From: Arenicola marina
Taxonomy: Eukaryota; Annelida; Polychaeta; Arenicolidae
DNA length: 64,000 nucleotides
Assembly (NCBI GenBank): GCA_964019135.1
Contig: OZ025260.1
Location: 33,598,254 to 33,662,253, forward strand
Direction of reading: 5' to 3'
Shown: positions 36,101 to 51,100 of the stretch, one piece after another
Numbering within the stretch: the stretch's first letter is position 1
Layout of the letters: each line of letters begins with the position of its first letter
Position numbers and translations under genes: made by a program
Notes under the pieces: generated by a model
Database searches by the model: none
Seen by the model: the letters and a program-made list of their open reading frames with translations, nothing else
Told to the model about the DNA's origin: nothing

Positions 36101-39100
36101 AATAGCCTGGTGAGGTCACAGCCCCCCCCCCACCCCCAACCCACTCTTATCCCACATCACCACTGGACACGCAGAGAGCTTTCTAATTATCCCTCCCGCC
36201 CAAGGCGGTCAGAGGTGGTGTACGGACCGTAGTCACCACACCCCATCCACCACACTCCCCCCCCCGCCCCGCCCCGCCAACCCCCGCCGGTCACCCTCAA
36301 CGGGAGACTTGGACAAATAGCGAGGCGAGGACACTAGGACACTCTAGGCCCAAGCCGACACACCCAGGCACCATTAGGGGCGAACCCCCAGGCTAATAGG
36401 CCTTAAACGGCTCAAGGCCTGTATCGTACACGGCTATACAGTACCCAGAGATAATGACGCAGCATACCATTAGTCACAGACTCTTTATTTTCGCACTCGT
36501 CGTTTCCTCAGTAGCAGTGCCGCCCTACGAGAAACATGCAAAGCAATGGATCACGTAACCATGGTTACCATATGGGCCATATTTCAGAGGCCACAGTTGT
36601 CGGATTTCCGGGTTTCGCGAATGCGTGTGTTCTTGCACGATACATATCCCATGGTGACCTTCGAGATACATAGGGTCTTACGAGTAAGGGTTAGTAACCT
36701 GCATCCGTTAGCCAATGAACCAATTGTCTATTTCATTTATTTCGTCGTTCCAAATATGAGATCGACCCCCCCCCCCCCCATTGCTGGATGGAACGTGGGA
36801 GGGTGGAGGGGGGTAGGGAGGGTAACAAGTGATTATTACGGCTCACTCATCTATTGTGTGCAATGCCACCCCTCGCCCCCCCCCCCCCACCCCCTCCCGC
36901 CTCATGACACAGTCTGAATGCCTCAGTACTCTGACGGCATCCCCTCTGAAGTCTAGGGAGGTACCAGCCTAAAGTTCGACATGATTCGACCAGTCATCAC
37001 ATGTACCCAGTGCGTGGTCCACACAAAGGCGAGAGATAATGACTCCGGTCACCAAAACCTCAGCCATCAGACAAAAAAACACGAGTAGATCCGCTTCAGA
37101 GCGACAGTTAACATGGCAAACATGGAGTATAACTGTACTTGATATATTAGAATGATTCACTCTCACATCCAGGGTCCTACTCACTGCAGGAATACAGATC
37201 GCGATCGCTATGTTAGCAGAAAGACATTAATGACCTCCCCCCCCCCCACCCACCCCCACGTGGAGGCATGCTGGGCGGCGGGCGCTCTGCCGCTCACTTA
37301 CAGCTGTCGCGTCATTTGCCGCGGTACGTCCTTCGCCGTCCAACGAGGTCACGCAGCAGACGACAATTTACCTGCCACCCAGGCCGGCGGGTTGTCTGCC
37401 GCGGGGGTCGCACGAGTCAGAAAGCTACCCCCGAGGGGTTAAGCAGCTCGTGATTCTAGAACAACGGCCACATTAGCAGCGACCTTCTGACCGCAGGAAA
37501 ACCACAAGTCACGGTCATCAAAGCAGTCGAGTGACGCACATGTAATACTAAATCTAGAGGTCATACGGGGGGCGAATACAAGATTTTTCATGTTAGCCCG
37601 GACCGTTCTCTACAGCATAGCTCACGTGTTACTCACATGTACTATTTACATCAATCATCAATTTCGTGGAGGTTAACATGTAAGATGAACCGTGTATTGG
37701 CATTAACAGCCCCTTTGTGTCTCTATCTTCCTCACAGTATCGTATTCAAAGCAAAGCGGACAAATGATGGTAAAAAGACCATAACCTCAAACTCCCTAGA
37801 AAAGCATGTGTTGGCAATAAACTAGAGAGACAGGGATCTGGCGACAGGGTATTTCCTGACCGCTTTACTCTGCTGTCTCAAGTTACATATTGCAATGAGG
37901 ACGAGTCTCACAAAAACAGACCAGAACCGATTATTTTTAAACGGCAAAAGAAGGTAACGACTTCCTGAAGTTGTGCGTGAGGTCATCACATACCAGCAGA
38001 ACGTTGTTTTTTCAATTGTAGTGGGTTAATGGCTTGGCTAAACGGTGGCTGGGTTCATCAACAAAACACCGTCACGTTTGAACACTGGAGGCAGCCGGAC
38101 GCGCCACTAATCAAAACGGCCGCAGAGCTGCAGCTGTAGCTATGGTGACACGCTATCGCCAGGGGTTGGGGTGGGGGGGGGGGCAACAGTCAGATGAAAG
38201 GGGGTGGGGGCAAACCCCGAGGCTGGGGGTGGGGGGCGCTACGAGCTCTGAGAGTCCTTACAGGTAAGACTGCCATGTCACCCCCCCCCTAAGGTAGAAG
38301 GGAGAGGTGGTGGGGGGTTAGAGCAGGGACAGCGCAAAGTCGCTGGCAGAACTGGCGTAATTTACCAAAGAACCCAGGGACAATAGCATGGAGCGGTACT
38401 GACAACAGCAAGCGTTGTGAATTAATGACCGGGGAGAGCGGAGACTGGAAAAGATCCGCAATAGTTCTTCTCCGAGTTAACGTTATCATCATTCAGTTGC
38501 GCTTTCATTATCACAGATAACAACGATTGCGGCACCCAGGCTGACCTTCCGCTTAATACGAAACGATATCATAACGCGCGCCTTTCAAATAATATCCCTT
38601 AAACATCTTATCTCGCTGACACATCATAATGCACTCATTCGGAAAACAGCATTACTATAGATAGCACACGGGAAAAAAAACATTGATTCAACCATCGGTA
38701 ACACGGAAAAGCGTTGAAATAGAACCGCCAAAGTGTGGGGATAACAATTCTTGAGATATTTAGCGACTTGGGCAAGAGAGATGAGAGAGACAGGGAGAGG
38801 GAGAGAGAGAGCGGGAGTGTCTGGAGACTCACCAACACATAGGATGTTGAAGGCGAAGCCCTGGCACACGGACTTGTTGACCAGCTGGTTGGGCATGCTG
38901 TCAAAGCCAACGTGACCCGAGAGGTTCAGGCTCCGAGACTTCATCTTGTCCAGCTGCTGCAACAACACATTATGATGGTAAGTTGGTAGTCGTGCAAACC
39001 AACGCGAGCGTCAGATCATTGTCCGCTGCTCGCATCATGACGCGCCCTCTGGCGAATGGGTCGTTCACATGGTGACGGTAACAAGAACACTTTTAACAGT

Positions 39101-42100
39101 AATTGGAAATGTACCAGTGATTACCCGGGGTACCAGTGATTTCTGGGAGGTACCAACCCAGGTACCAGCGATTTCTGGGAGGTACCAACCCAGGTACCAG
39201 CGATTCCTGGGAGGTACCAACCCAGGTGCCAGCGATTTCTGGGAGGTACCAACCCAGGTGCCAGCGATTTCTGGGAGGTACTAACTTAGGTACCAGTGAT
39301 TTCTGGGAGGTACTAACTAAGGTACCAGCGATTTCTGGGAGGTACTAACTAAGGTACCAGTGATTTCTGGAAGGTACTACCCAGGTACCAGATCTGGAGT
39401 CATTGTTAATGTACCAAGGATCTGTAATGATTGTTAATGTACCAGGGATCCGGAATGAGTGTTAACGTACCAGGCATCTGGAATACCTGTGATTAGCAAT
39501 GTACCAGGGATCTGGAGTAGCAGGGATCTGGAGTACCAAGGATCTGGAGTACCAGGGATCTAGAGTAATTGTTAATGTACCAGGGATCTGAAATACTTGT
39601 GATTGTCAATGCACCAGGGCTCTCGAGTACCAGTGATTGTTAATGTATCAGGGATCTGGATTACCAGTGATTGTTACTGTATCAGGGATCTGGAGTACCA
39701 GTGATTGTGAATGTACCAGGGATCTGGAGTAAAAGTGATTGTGAATGTACCAGGATCTGGAGTACCAGTGATTGTGAATGTACCAGGATCTGGAGTACCA
39801 GTGATTGTGAATGTACCAGGGATCTGGAGTACCAGTGATTGTGAATGTACCAGGATCTGGAGTACCAGTGATTGTTAATGTACCAGGATCTGGAGTACCA
39901 GTGATTGTGAATGTACCAGGATCTGGAGTACCAGTGATTGTTAATGTACCAGGATCTGGAGTACCAGTGATTGTTAATGTACCAGGATCTGGAGTACCAG
40001 TGATTGTTAATGCACCAGGGCTCTGGAGCACCAGTGATTGTGAATGTACCGTGATCTGGAGTACCAGTGAATGTTAATGTACCAGGATCTGGAGTACCAG
40101 TGATTGTTAATGTACCAGGATCTGGAGTACCAGTTATTGTGAATGTACCAGGATCTGGAGTACCAGTGATTGTTAATGTACCAGGATCTGGAGTACCAGT
40201 TATTGTGAATGTACCAGGATCTGGAGTACCAGTAATTGTGAATGTACCAGGATCTGGAGTACCAGTGATTGTGAATGTACCAGGGATCTGGAGTACCAGT
40301 GGTTGTGAATGTACCAGGATCTGGAGTACCAGTGATTGGTAATGCACCAGGGCCCTGGAGCACCAGTGATTGTTAATGTACCAGGATCTGGAGTACCAGT
40401 GATTGTTAATGTACCAGGATCTGGAGTACCAGTGATTGTTAATGCACCAGGGCTCTGGAGTACCAGTGATTGTGAATGTACCAAGATCTGGAGTACCAGT
40501 GATTGTGAATGTACCAGGGATCTGGAGCACCAGTGATTGGTAATGTACCAGGATCTGGAGTACCAGTGATTGTTAATGTACCAGGATCTGGAGTACCAGT
40601 GATTGTTAATGCACCAGGGCTCTGGAGCACCAGTGATTGTTAATGTACCAGGATCTGGAGTACCAGTGATTGTGAATGTACCAGGGCTCTGGAGCACCAG
40701 TGATTGTGAATGTACCAGGATCTGGAGTACCAGTGATTGTGAATGTACCAGGGATCTGGAGTACCAGTGATTGTTAATGTACCAGGATATGGAGTACCAG
40801 TGATTGTTAATGTACCAGGGATCTGGATTACCAGTGATTGTTACTGTATCAGGGATCTGGAGTACCAGTGATTGTTAATGTACCAGGATCTGGAGTACCA
40901 GTGATTGTTAATGTACCAGGATCTGGAGTACCAGTGATTGTTAATGTACCAGGATCTGGAGTACCAGTGATTGTGAATGTACCAGGGATCTGGAGTACCA
41001 GTGATTGTGAATGTACCAGGATCTGGAGTACCAGTGATTGTGAATGTACCAGGGATCTGGAGTACCAGTGATTGTGAATGTACCAGGATCTGGAGTACCA
41101 GTGATTGTGAATGTACCAGGCTCTGGAGTACCAGTGATTGTTAATGTACCAGGATCTGGAGTACCAGTGATTGGTAATGTACCAGGATCTGGAGTACCAG
41201 TGATTGTTAATGCACCGGGGCTCTGGAGCACCAGTGATTGTTAATGTACCAGGATCTGGAGTACCAGTGATTGTTAATGTACCAGGATCTGGAATACCAG
41301 TGATTGTGAATGTACCAGGAATCTGGAGTACCAGTGATTGTTAATGTACCAGGATCTGGAGTACCAGTGACTGTTAATGTCTGGAGTACCAGTGATTGTT
41401 AATGCACCAGGGCTCTGGAGCACCAGTGATTGTTAATGTACCAGGATCTGGAGTACCAGTGATTGTTAATGTACCAGGATCTGGAGTACCAGTGATTGTA
41501 AATGCACCAGGGCTCTGGAGTACCAGTGATTGTGAATGTACCAGGATCTGGAGTACCAGTGATTGTGAATGTACCAGGATCTGGAGTACCAGTGATTGGT
41601 AATGCACCAGGGCCCTGGAGCACCAGTGATTGTTAATGTACCAGGATCAGGAGTACCAGTGATTGTTAATGTACCAGGATCTGGAGTACCAGTGATTGTT
41701 AATGCACCAGGGCTCTGGAGTACCAGTGATTGTGAATGTACCAAGATCTGGAGTACCAGTGATTGTGAATGTACCAGGGATCTGGAGCACCAGTGATTGT
41801 TAATGTACCAGGATCTGGAGTACCAGTGATTGTGAATGTACCAGGATCTGGAGTACCAGTGATTGTTAATGCACCAGGGCTCTGGAGCACCAGTGATTGT
41901 TAATGTACCAGGATCTGGAGTACCAGTGATTGTGAATGTACCAGGGCTCTGGAGCACCAGTGATTGTGAATGTACCAGGATCTGGAGTACCAGTGATTGT
42001 GAATGTACCAGGGATCTGGAGTACCAGTGATTGTTAATGTACCAGGATATGGAGTACCAGTGATTGTTAATGTACCAGGGATCTGGATTACCAGTGATTG

Positions 42101-45100
42101 TTACTGTATCAGGGATCTGGAGTACCAGTGATTGTTAATGTACCAGGATCTGGAGTACCAGTGATTGTTAATGTACCAGGATCTGGAGTACCAGTGATTG
42201 TTAATGTACCAGGATCTGGAGTACCAGTGATTGTGAATGTACCAGGGATCTGGAGTACCAGTGATTGTGAATGTACCAGGATCTGGAGTACCAGTGATTG
42301 TGAATGTACCAGGGATCTGGAGTACCAGTGATTGTGAATGTACCAGGATCTGGAGTACCAGTGATTGTGAATGTACCAGGATCTGGAGTACCAGTGATTG
42401 TTAATGTACCAGGATCTGGAGTACCAGTGATTGGTAATGTACCAGGATCTGGAGTACCAGTGATTGTTAATGCACCGGGGCTCTGGAGCACCAGTGATTG
42501 TTAATGTACCAGGATCTGGAGTACCAGTGATTGTTAATGTACCAGGATCTGGAATACCAGTGATTGTGAATGTACCAAGAATCTGGAGTACCAGTGATTG
42601 GTAATGTACCAGGATCTGGAGTACCAGTGACTGTTAATGTCTGGAGTACCAGTGATTGTTAATGCACCAGGGCTCTGGAGCACCAGTGATTGTTAATGTA
42701 CCAGGATCTGGAGTACCAGTGATTGTTAATGTACCAGGATCTGGAGTACCAGTGATTGTTAATGCACCAGGGCTCTGGAGTACCAGTGATTGTGAATGTA
42801 CCAGGATCTGGAGTACCAGTGATTGTGAATGTACCAGGGATCTGGAGTACCAGTGATTGTGAATGTACCAGGATCTGGAGTACCAGTGATTGTGAATGTA
42901 CCAGGATCTGGAGTACCAGTGATTGTTAATGTACCAGGATCTGGAGTACCAGTGATTGGTAATGTACCAGGATCTGGAGTACCAGTGATTGGTAATGTAC
43001 CAGGATCTGGAGTACCAGTGATTGTTAATGCACCGGGGCTCTGGAGCACCAGTGATTGTTAATGTACCAGGATCTGGAGTACCAGTGATTGTTACTGTAC
43101 CAAGATCTGGAATACCAGTGATTGTGAATGTACCAGGAATCTGGAGTACCAGTGATTGTTAATGTACCAGGATCTGGAGTACCAGTGACTGTTAATGTCT
43201 GGAGTACCAGTGATTGTTAATGTACCAGGATATGGAGTACCAGTGATTGTTAATGTACCAGGATCTGGAGTACCAGTGATTGTTAATGCACCAGGGCTCT
43301 GGAGTACCAGTGATTGTGAATGTACCAGGATCTGGAGTACCAGTGATTGTGAATGTACCAGGGATCTGGAGTACCAGTGATTGTGAATGTACCAGGATCT
43401 GGAGTACCAGTGATTGTGAATGTACCAGGATCTGGAGTACCAGTGATTGTTAATGTACCAGGATCTGGAGTACCAGTGATTGGTAATGTACCAGGATCTG
43501 GAGTACCAGTGATTGTTAATGCACCGGGGCTCTGGAGCACCAGTGATTGTTAATGCACCAGGATCTGGAGTACCAGTGATTGTTAATGTACCAGGATCTG
43601 GAATACCAGTGATTGTGAATGTACCAGGAATCTGGAGTACCAGTGATTGTTAATGTACCAGGATCTGGAGTACCAGTGATTGTTAATGCACCAGGGCTCT
43701 GGAGCACCAGTGATTGTTAATGTACCAGGATCTGGAGTACCAGTGATTGTTAATGTACCAGGATCTGGAGTACCAGTGATTGTTAATGCACCAGGGCTCT
43801 GGAGTACCAGTGATTGTGAATGTACCAGGATCTGGAGTACCAGTGATTGTGAATGTACCAGGGATCTGGAGCACCAGTGATTGTTAATGTAACAGGATCT
43901 GGAGTAACAGGGATCGTTAATGTACCAGGATCTGGAGTACCAGTGATTGTTAATGCACCAGGGCTCTGGAGCACCAGTGATTGTTAATGTACCAGGATCT
44001 GGAGTACCAGTGATTGTTAATGTACCAGGATCTGGAGTACCAGTAATTGTTAATGTACCAGGATCTGGAGTACCAGTGATTGTGAATGTACCAGGGATCT
44101 GGAGTACCAGTGATTGTGAATGTACCAGGATCTGGAGTACCAGTGATTGTGAATGTACCAGGATCTGGAGTACCAGTGATTGTTAATGTACCAGGATCTG
44201 GAGTACCAGTGATTGGTAATGCACCAGGGCTCTGGAGCATCAGTGATTGTTAGTGTACCAGGATCTGGAGTACCAGTGATTGTTAATATACCAGGATCTG
44301 GAGTACCAGTGATTGTTAATGTACCAGGATCTGGAGTACTAGTGATTGTTAATGTACCAGGATCTGGAGTACCAGTGATTGTTAATGTACCAGGATCTGG
44401 AGTACCAGTGATTGTTAATGTACCAGGATCTGGAGTACCAGTGATTGTTAATGCACCAGGATCTTGAGTAAAAGTGATTGTGAATGTACCAGGATCTGGA
44501 GTACCAGTGATTGTGAATGTACCAGGATCTGGAGTACCAGTGATTGTGAATGTACCAGGGATCTGGAGTACCAGTGATTGTGAATGTACCAGGATCTGGA
44601 GTACCAGTGATTGTGAATGTACCAGGGATCTGGAGTACCAGTGATTGTTAATGCACCAGGGCTCTGGAGTACCAGTGATTGTGAATGTACCAGTGATTAG
44701 CCGGGGTACCAGTGATTTCTGGGAGGTACCAACCCAGGTACCAGCGATTTCTGGGAGGTACCAACCCAGGTACCAGCGATTTCTGGGAGGTACCAACCCA
44801 GGTACCAGCGATTTCTGGGAGGTACCAACCCAGGTACCAGCGATTCCTGGGAGGTACCAACCCAGGTGCCAGCGATTTCTGGGAGGTACTAACTAAGGTA
44901 CCAGTGATTTCTGGAAGGTACTACCCATGTACCAGATCTGGAGTCATTGTTAATGTACCAAGGATCTGTAATGATTGTTAATGTACCAGGGATCTGGAAT
45001 GAGTGTTAACGTACCAGGCATCTGGAATACCTGTGATTAGCAATGTACCAGGGATCTGGAGTAGCAGGGATCTGGAGTACTAAGGATCTGGAGTACCAGG

Positions 45101-48100
45101 GATCTAGAGTGATTGTTAATGTACCAGGGATCTGAAATACTTGTGATTGTCAATGCACCAGGGCTCTGGAGTACCAGTGATTGTTAATGTACCAGGGATC
45201 TGAAATACTTGTGATTGTCAATGCACCAGGGCTCTGGAGTACCAGTGATTGTTAATGTATCAGGGATCTGGATTACCAGTGATTGTTACTGTATCAGGGA
45301 TCTGGAGTACCAGTGATTGTGAATGTACCAGGATCTGGAGTACCAGTGATTGTGAATGTACCAGGATCTGGAGTACCAGTGATTGTGAATGTACCAGGGA
45401 ACTGGAGTACCAGTGATTGTGAATGTACCAGGATCTGGAGTACCAGTGATTGTGAATGTACCAGGATCTGGAGTACCAGTGATTGTGAATGTACCAGGAT
45501 CTGGAGTACCAGTGATTGCTAATGTACCAGGATCTGGAGTACCTGTGATTGTGAATGTACCAGGGATCTGGAGTACCAGTGATTGTGAATGTACCAGGGA
45601 TCTGGAGTACCAGTGATTGTGAATGTACCAGGATCTGGAGTACCAGTGATTGTGAATGTACCAGGATCTGGAGTACCAGTGATTGTTAATGTACCAGGAT
45701 CTGGAGTACCAGTGATTGTTAATGTACCAGGATCTGGAGTACCAGTGATTGTTAATGCACCAGGGCTCTGGAGCACCAGTGATTGTTAATGTACCAGGAT
45801 CTGGAGTACCAGCGATTGTTAATGTACCAGGATCTGGAGTACCAGTGATTGTTAATGTACCAGGATCTGGAGTACCAGTGATTGCTAATGTACCAGGATC
45901 TGGAGTATCAGTGATTGTGAATGTACCAGGGCTCTGGAGTACCAGTGATTGTGAATGTACCAGGATCTGGAGTACCAGTGATTGTGAATGTACCAGGGAT
46001 CTGGAGTACCAGTGATTGTGAATGTACCAGGATCTGGAGTACCAGTGCTTGTGAATGTACCAGGGATCTGGAGTACCAGTGATTGTGAATGTACCAGGAT
46101 CTGGAGTACCAGTGATTGTGAATGTACCAGGATCTGGAGTACCAGTGATTGTGAATGTACCAGGATCTGGAGTACCAGTGATTGTTAATGTACCAGGATC
46201 TGGAGTACCAGTGATTGTGAATGTACCAGGATCTGGAGTACCAGTGATTGTGAATGTACCAGGGATCTGGAGTACCAGTGATTGTTAATGTACCAGGGAT
46301 CTGGAGTACCAGTGATTGTGGATGTACCAGGATCTGGAGTACCAGTGATTGTGAATGTACCAGGATCTGGAGTACCAGTGATTGTGAATGTACCAGGATC
46401 TGGAGTACCAGTGATTGTGAATGTACCAGGATCTGGAGTACCAGTGATTGTGAATGTACCAGGGATCTGGAGTACCAGTGATTGTGAATGTACCAGGATA
46501 TGGAGTACCAGTGATTGTGAATGTACCAGGATCTGGAGTACCAGTGATTGTTAATGTACCAGGATCTGGAGTACCAGTGATTGGTAATGTACCAGGATCT
46601 GGAGTACCAGTGATTGTTAATGCACCGGGGCTCTGGAGCACCAGTGATTGTTAATGTACCAGGATCTGGAGTACCAGTGATTGTTAATGTACCAGGATCT
46701 GGAGTACCAGTGATCGTTAATGTACCAGGATCTGGAGTACCAGTGATTGTGAATGTACCAGGAATCTGGAGTACCAGTGATTGTTAATGTACCAGGATCT
46801 GGAGTACCAGTGATTGTTAATGTACCAGGATCTGGAGTACCAGTGTTTGTTAATGCCCCAGGGCTCTGGAGCACCAGTGATTGTTAATGTACCAGGATCT
46901 GGAGTACCAGTGATTGTTAATGCGCCAGGGCTCTGGAGTACCAGTGATTGTGAATGTACCAGGATCTGGAGTACCAGTGATTGTGAATGTACCAGGGATC
47001 TGGAGCACCAGTGATTGTTAATGTACCAGGATCTGGAGTACCAGTGATTGTTAATGTACCAGGATCGGGAGTACCAGTGATTGTTAATGCACCAGGGCTC
47101 TGGAGCACCAGTGATTGTTAATGTACCAGGATCTGGAGTACCAGTGATTGTTAATGTACCAGGAACTGGAGTATCAGTAATTGTTAATGTACCAGGATCT
47201 GGAGTACCAGTGATTGTGAATGTACCAGGGATCTGGAGTACCAGTGATTGTGAATGTACCAGGATCTGGAGTACCAGTGATTGTGAATGTACCAGGATCT
47301 GGAGCACCAGTGATTGTTAATGTACCAGGATCTGGAGTACCAGTGATTGTTAATGTACCAGGATCTGGAGTACCAGTGATTGTTAATGTACCAGGATCTG
47401 GAGTACCAGTGACTGTTAATGCACCAGGGCTCTGGAGCACCAGTGATTGTTAATGTACCAGGATCTGGAGTACCAGTGATTGTTAATGTACCAGGATCTG
47501 GAGTACCAGTGATTGTTAATGTACCAGGATCTGGAGTACCAGTGATTGTTAATGTACCAGAATCTGGAGTACCAGTGATTGTTAATGTACCAGGATCTGG
47601 AGTACCAGTGATTGTTAATGTACCAGGATCTTGAGTAAAAGTGATTGTGAATGTACCAGGATCTGGAGTACCAGTGTTTGTGAATGTACCAGGATCTGGA
47701 GTACCAGTGATTATGAATGTACCAGGGATCTGGAGTACCAGTGATTGTGAATGTACCAGGATCTGGAGTACCAGTGATTGTGAATGTACCAGGGATCTGG
47801 AGTACCAGTGATTGTTAATGCACCAGGGCTCTGGAGTACCAGTGATTGTGAATGTACCAGGATCTGGAGTACCAGTGATTGTTAATGTACCAGGATCTGG
47901 AGTACCAGTGATTGTTAATGCACAGGGCTCTGGAGTACCAGTGATTGTGAATGTACCAGGATCTGGAGTACCAGTGATTGTGAATGTACCAGGGATCTGG
48001 AGTACCAGTGATTGTGAATGTACCAGGATCTGGAGTACCAGTGATTGTTAATGTACCAGGATATGGAGTACCAGTGATTGTTAATGTACCAGGGATCTGG

Positions 48101-51100
48101 ATTACCAGTGATTGTTACTGTATCAGGGATCTGGAGCACCAGTGATTGTTAATGTACCAGGATCTGGAGTACCAGTGATTGTTAATGTATCAGGCAGGGT
48201 ATTAGCCAGAGACCCGCCTGCCCGCCGCATGGGCGGGCAGTCTAAATTTTGGCGGGCAGATTTTCAGTTTGGCGGGCAGACACGTGCTCTTTACCCGCCC
48301 AAAAAAGCCTTTTGGTCGGGACGTTCAGAAGAAAATCACAGCGCTCAGAATTTTATATGAATACTTTGCTTCCCAGCCAAAATTTTGGCTGGCAACAAAA
48401 AAAATCTGGCTAATACCCTGGTACCAGGGATCTGGAGTACCAGTGACTGTTAATGTACCCGGGCTCTGGAGTACCAGTGATTGTTAATGTACCAGGATCT
48501 AGAGTACCAGTGATCTGAAGCACCAGTGATTGACATGGGACCAATGGCTTTAGGTTACCGATTGCAGCCTAACCACCATTACCTAATGATAAGATATTAA
48601 GAAGGCAACCATTGCACTTGGCAAAAGATTTGGACCTCTATCAATCTTGAAATACATATTACAAAATGGTAGTGATGTGAACTAAGAGAAAACAAGGTAC
48701 ATAGAATATGTAAGCACTAGTCAATTCCTTACTAGCATCTAAGGAGTTTAACATTGACACTGTTGTGCAGAAGCAGGCTTGCCTGGGGGCACTTGCGCCA
48801 AGGGTGAGTGGTGACGTTAGAGGACAAGATTTAGTTCATATATAAGTTATACTGGTGTATAAGTTACACCCCTTGATAGCGATGGAATTGGAGCTGCACA
48901 TTTTTGGAATTCACATTCAGCGCAAGCGGAAACTGTGCTATCCTTGGACATGAATTTTTTTGGTTTTTATAATAGAATTCTTCAAACTTTACCATGTTTA
49001 CTATAGCAGTCCTACGACATAACTCATAGTAACATATATTTAGCCACTCTCTTATTGCTTAGAGCTTACTTCAATTTCAGGCATTATAAAGCCTTTTTTA
49101 GTCTACCCCTTCTGTGGCAACAAACCAATAACAAGCGGCAAAGCTTGCTGTGGACCATCCATCCCTGTAATACTGAAGACCACAAAAACATTGGTTGGCG
49201 GGAAAGATTTAAGGTGATGCAAAATGGAATTAAAAATGCTGAATAGGTCGGAATTTCGCCAAAAGCAGACATGGCTACAATTGTTTAACCTAGTTCCACG
49301 CTATATCAGAAATCCTATTTGGGCCTGAACTATATCAGAATTATATATTTATATATTAAATTTTGAACTCTAAGAATAACACTTTCTACTGGTAGGAATT
49401 TACTGGTAAATTGTTATTATTATTCAAATGCAGAAATATTGAATTCTATATGATTCCGATATAGCTGCGCCATATGGGAATTCCTGTATGGCACTGCAGC
49501 ATATACGAATATTCCCACATGGCGTGAAACACAACATGACGTAGACCAGTGCCAACAAAATGTTAGGTAGTGGATATTTTACCGTGACCAGCTACTGATT
49601 GTGTACAGTTATTTTGCAGATATTAGCAGCTGATTGGCTGTTGCTCATGACGTCACTATATTGCATCATTGACCATACAGCGCTATTTTACCGACAGGCT
49701 TCAAGGACACAATTGGTAGCCGGTCACTGTCAAATATTCACTGCCACAATGTAATAAAAATGATGTCACAATAACAGTTCCTAAGTAACTGAATGATTTA
49801 TGACAGACCACTTCATCACCCACAGGCTCGCACTAAAGTGGCAGCAGACACCAGCTTTCTTGCTGGTGAAATGCTCCTAATGACATAAAAAATAGCAATT
49901 TCACAATAACATCTTTGCTGTTTTCACATTTCTTTAAAATCAACATAGCCACCAATCATTCAACTTTTCATTTCTAGCTTGTATTTTCGCAAATAAATGT
50001 CTATGTGGGAATCACTGGGCTTTATAACGAGACCCAAATTTCTACAGCTATGATCGTTTTTAACAGCTGGCCAAAGTAACTTTTTTCGCGGGCCTGAAAG
50101 CAGGCAATTGAAGATCGCATGGGATACACAGAGTGGGGCCACTAACATTGGACACTTTAGACTTCAAAGAATAATGGCAATGGCAGCCGAAAACAATCTT
50201 TGCGACAGGTTGCTTTGACAGCAGGCAGATATTTTTAAATTATATTTTTTTTTCAGTTAAGCAGGTATTCATATATAGCGGATAAACACATGACATAATT
50301 AAGCTTTTGGTGAATTTTATGCTAACTCTCACAATCACTGGCTTTCAGCAAGCTGTCCGCTCTGGCCTTTACAGCTTTAGGCCCGCTCTGGTAACTGAAT
50401 GATTTGCCACAAGCATGTACATGGTATACATTATCCCTCAAAGATGCAGTCGAAGTAGGATTTATTTTGAATATTAATCTAGATGTATCCCCACGGAATA
50501 GTGGAATTATGAATACGCTCATATTTTAGGTCAGTGCGTTTAATATCTGCCGCCTCGCTTTCACAAATCATTTTGCCTGTGCACTAATTGCAGTCACAAT
50601 TGATGCATTTATATACTCCATTACACAAGACCCTTGCCATTTTAACTTACTTGAAAGTGTATCTTATATAATAACACCACAACACGATAGTCTCCAGCAT
50701 AAAGTATAGCAGACAAAAATATGTTGACAGTCACATTTTTATGACGTAGTAAGGTGAAGGTCATATTACTGTGTTTTCATACTGCGATGGCCATAGCAAA
50801 AATTGTCTGCTTCGTTTGCGTAAAATTAATAATTTTGGGATCATGTGAATTCTTTTGACAAGAGGACTGTAAGTTTGGTCTTTGGTCGCAGATGATAAAT
50901 ATAAACTGATTTTAGGCTTGTCAAGGAAATATTTTGCGTTAAATTAGAAAACAAGACAGCAAATATTTTCCGTGCTGACTATAGTATAAAGTTAGCCCTG
51001 TAACATGGCCCACCGGCTGCAGGGCGGACCGGAGGGCCATGGATTAACGATCACTGCCTCTCGTCCGAAAGCAGAGGGTGGTGACAAACATTTCTGGATT

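Noticed and set aside
33525..36144. Open frames of 597, 759 and 840 codons on the - strand
   Set aside because: All three - frames are open at once because the unit (47 bp) is stop-free and not a multiple of three. The three frames encode cyclic permutations of one 47-residue repeat. It lies inside a septin intron with no coding context.
38966..38968. Non-ATG start just upstream of septin exon 2
   Set aside because: The frame begins at GTG and lies in the pyrimidine-rich acceptor region. A spliced upstream exon with a true ATG (52121) fits the phase better.
39648..48487. Elastin- or silk-like repeat ORFs ([11 protein letters not shown] period 11)
   Set aside because: The 33-bp unit produces the 11-residue period on both strands, but stops occur every 60-100 codons and the frames shift with GG/GGG variants. 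It is within septin intron 1.
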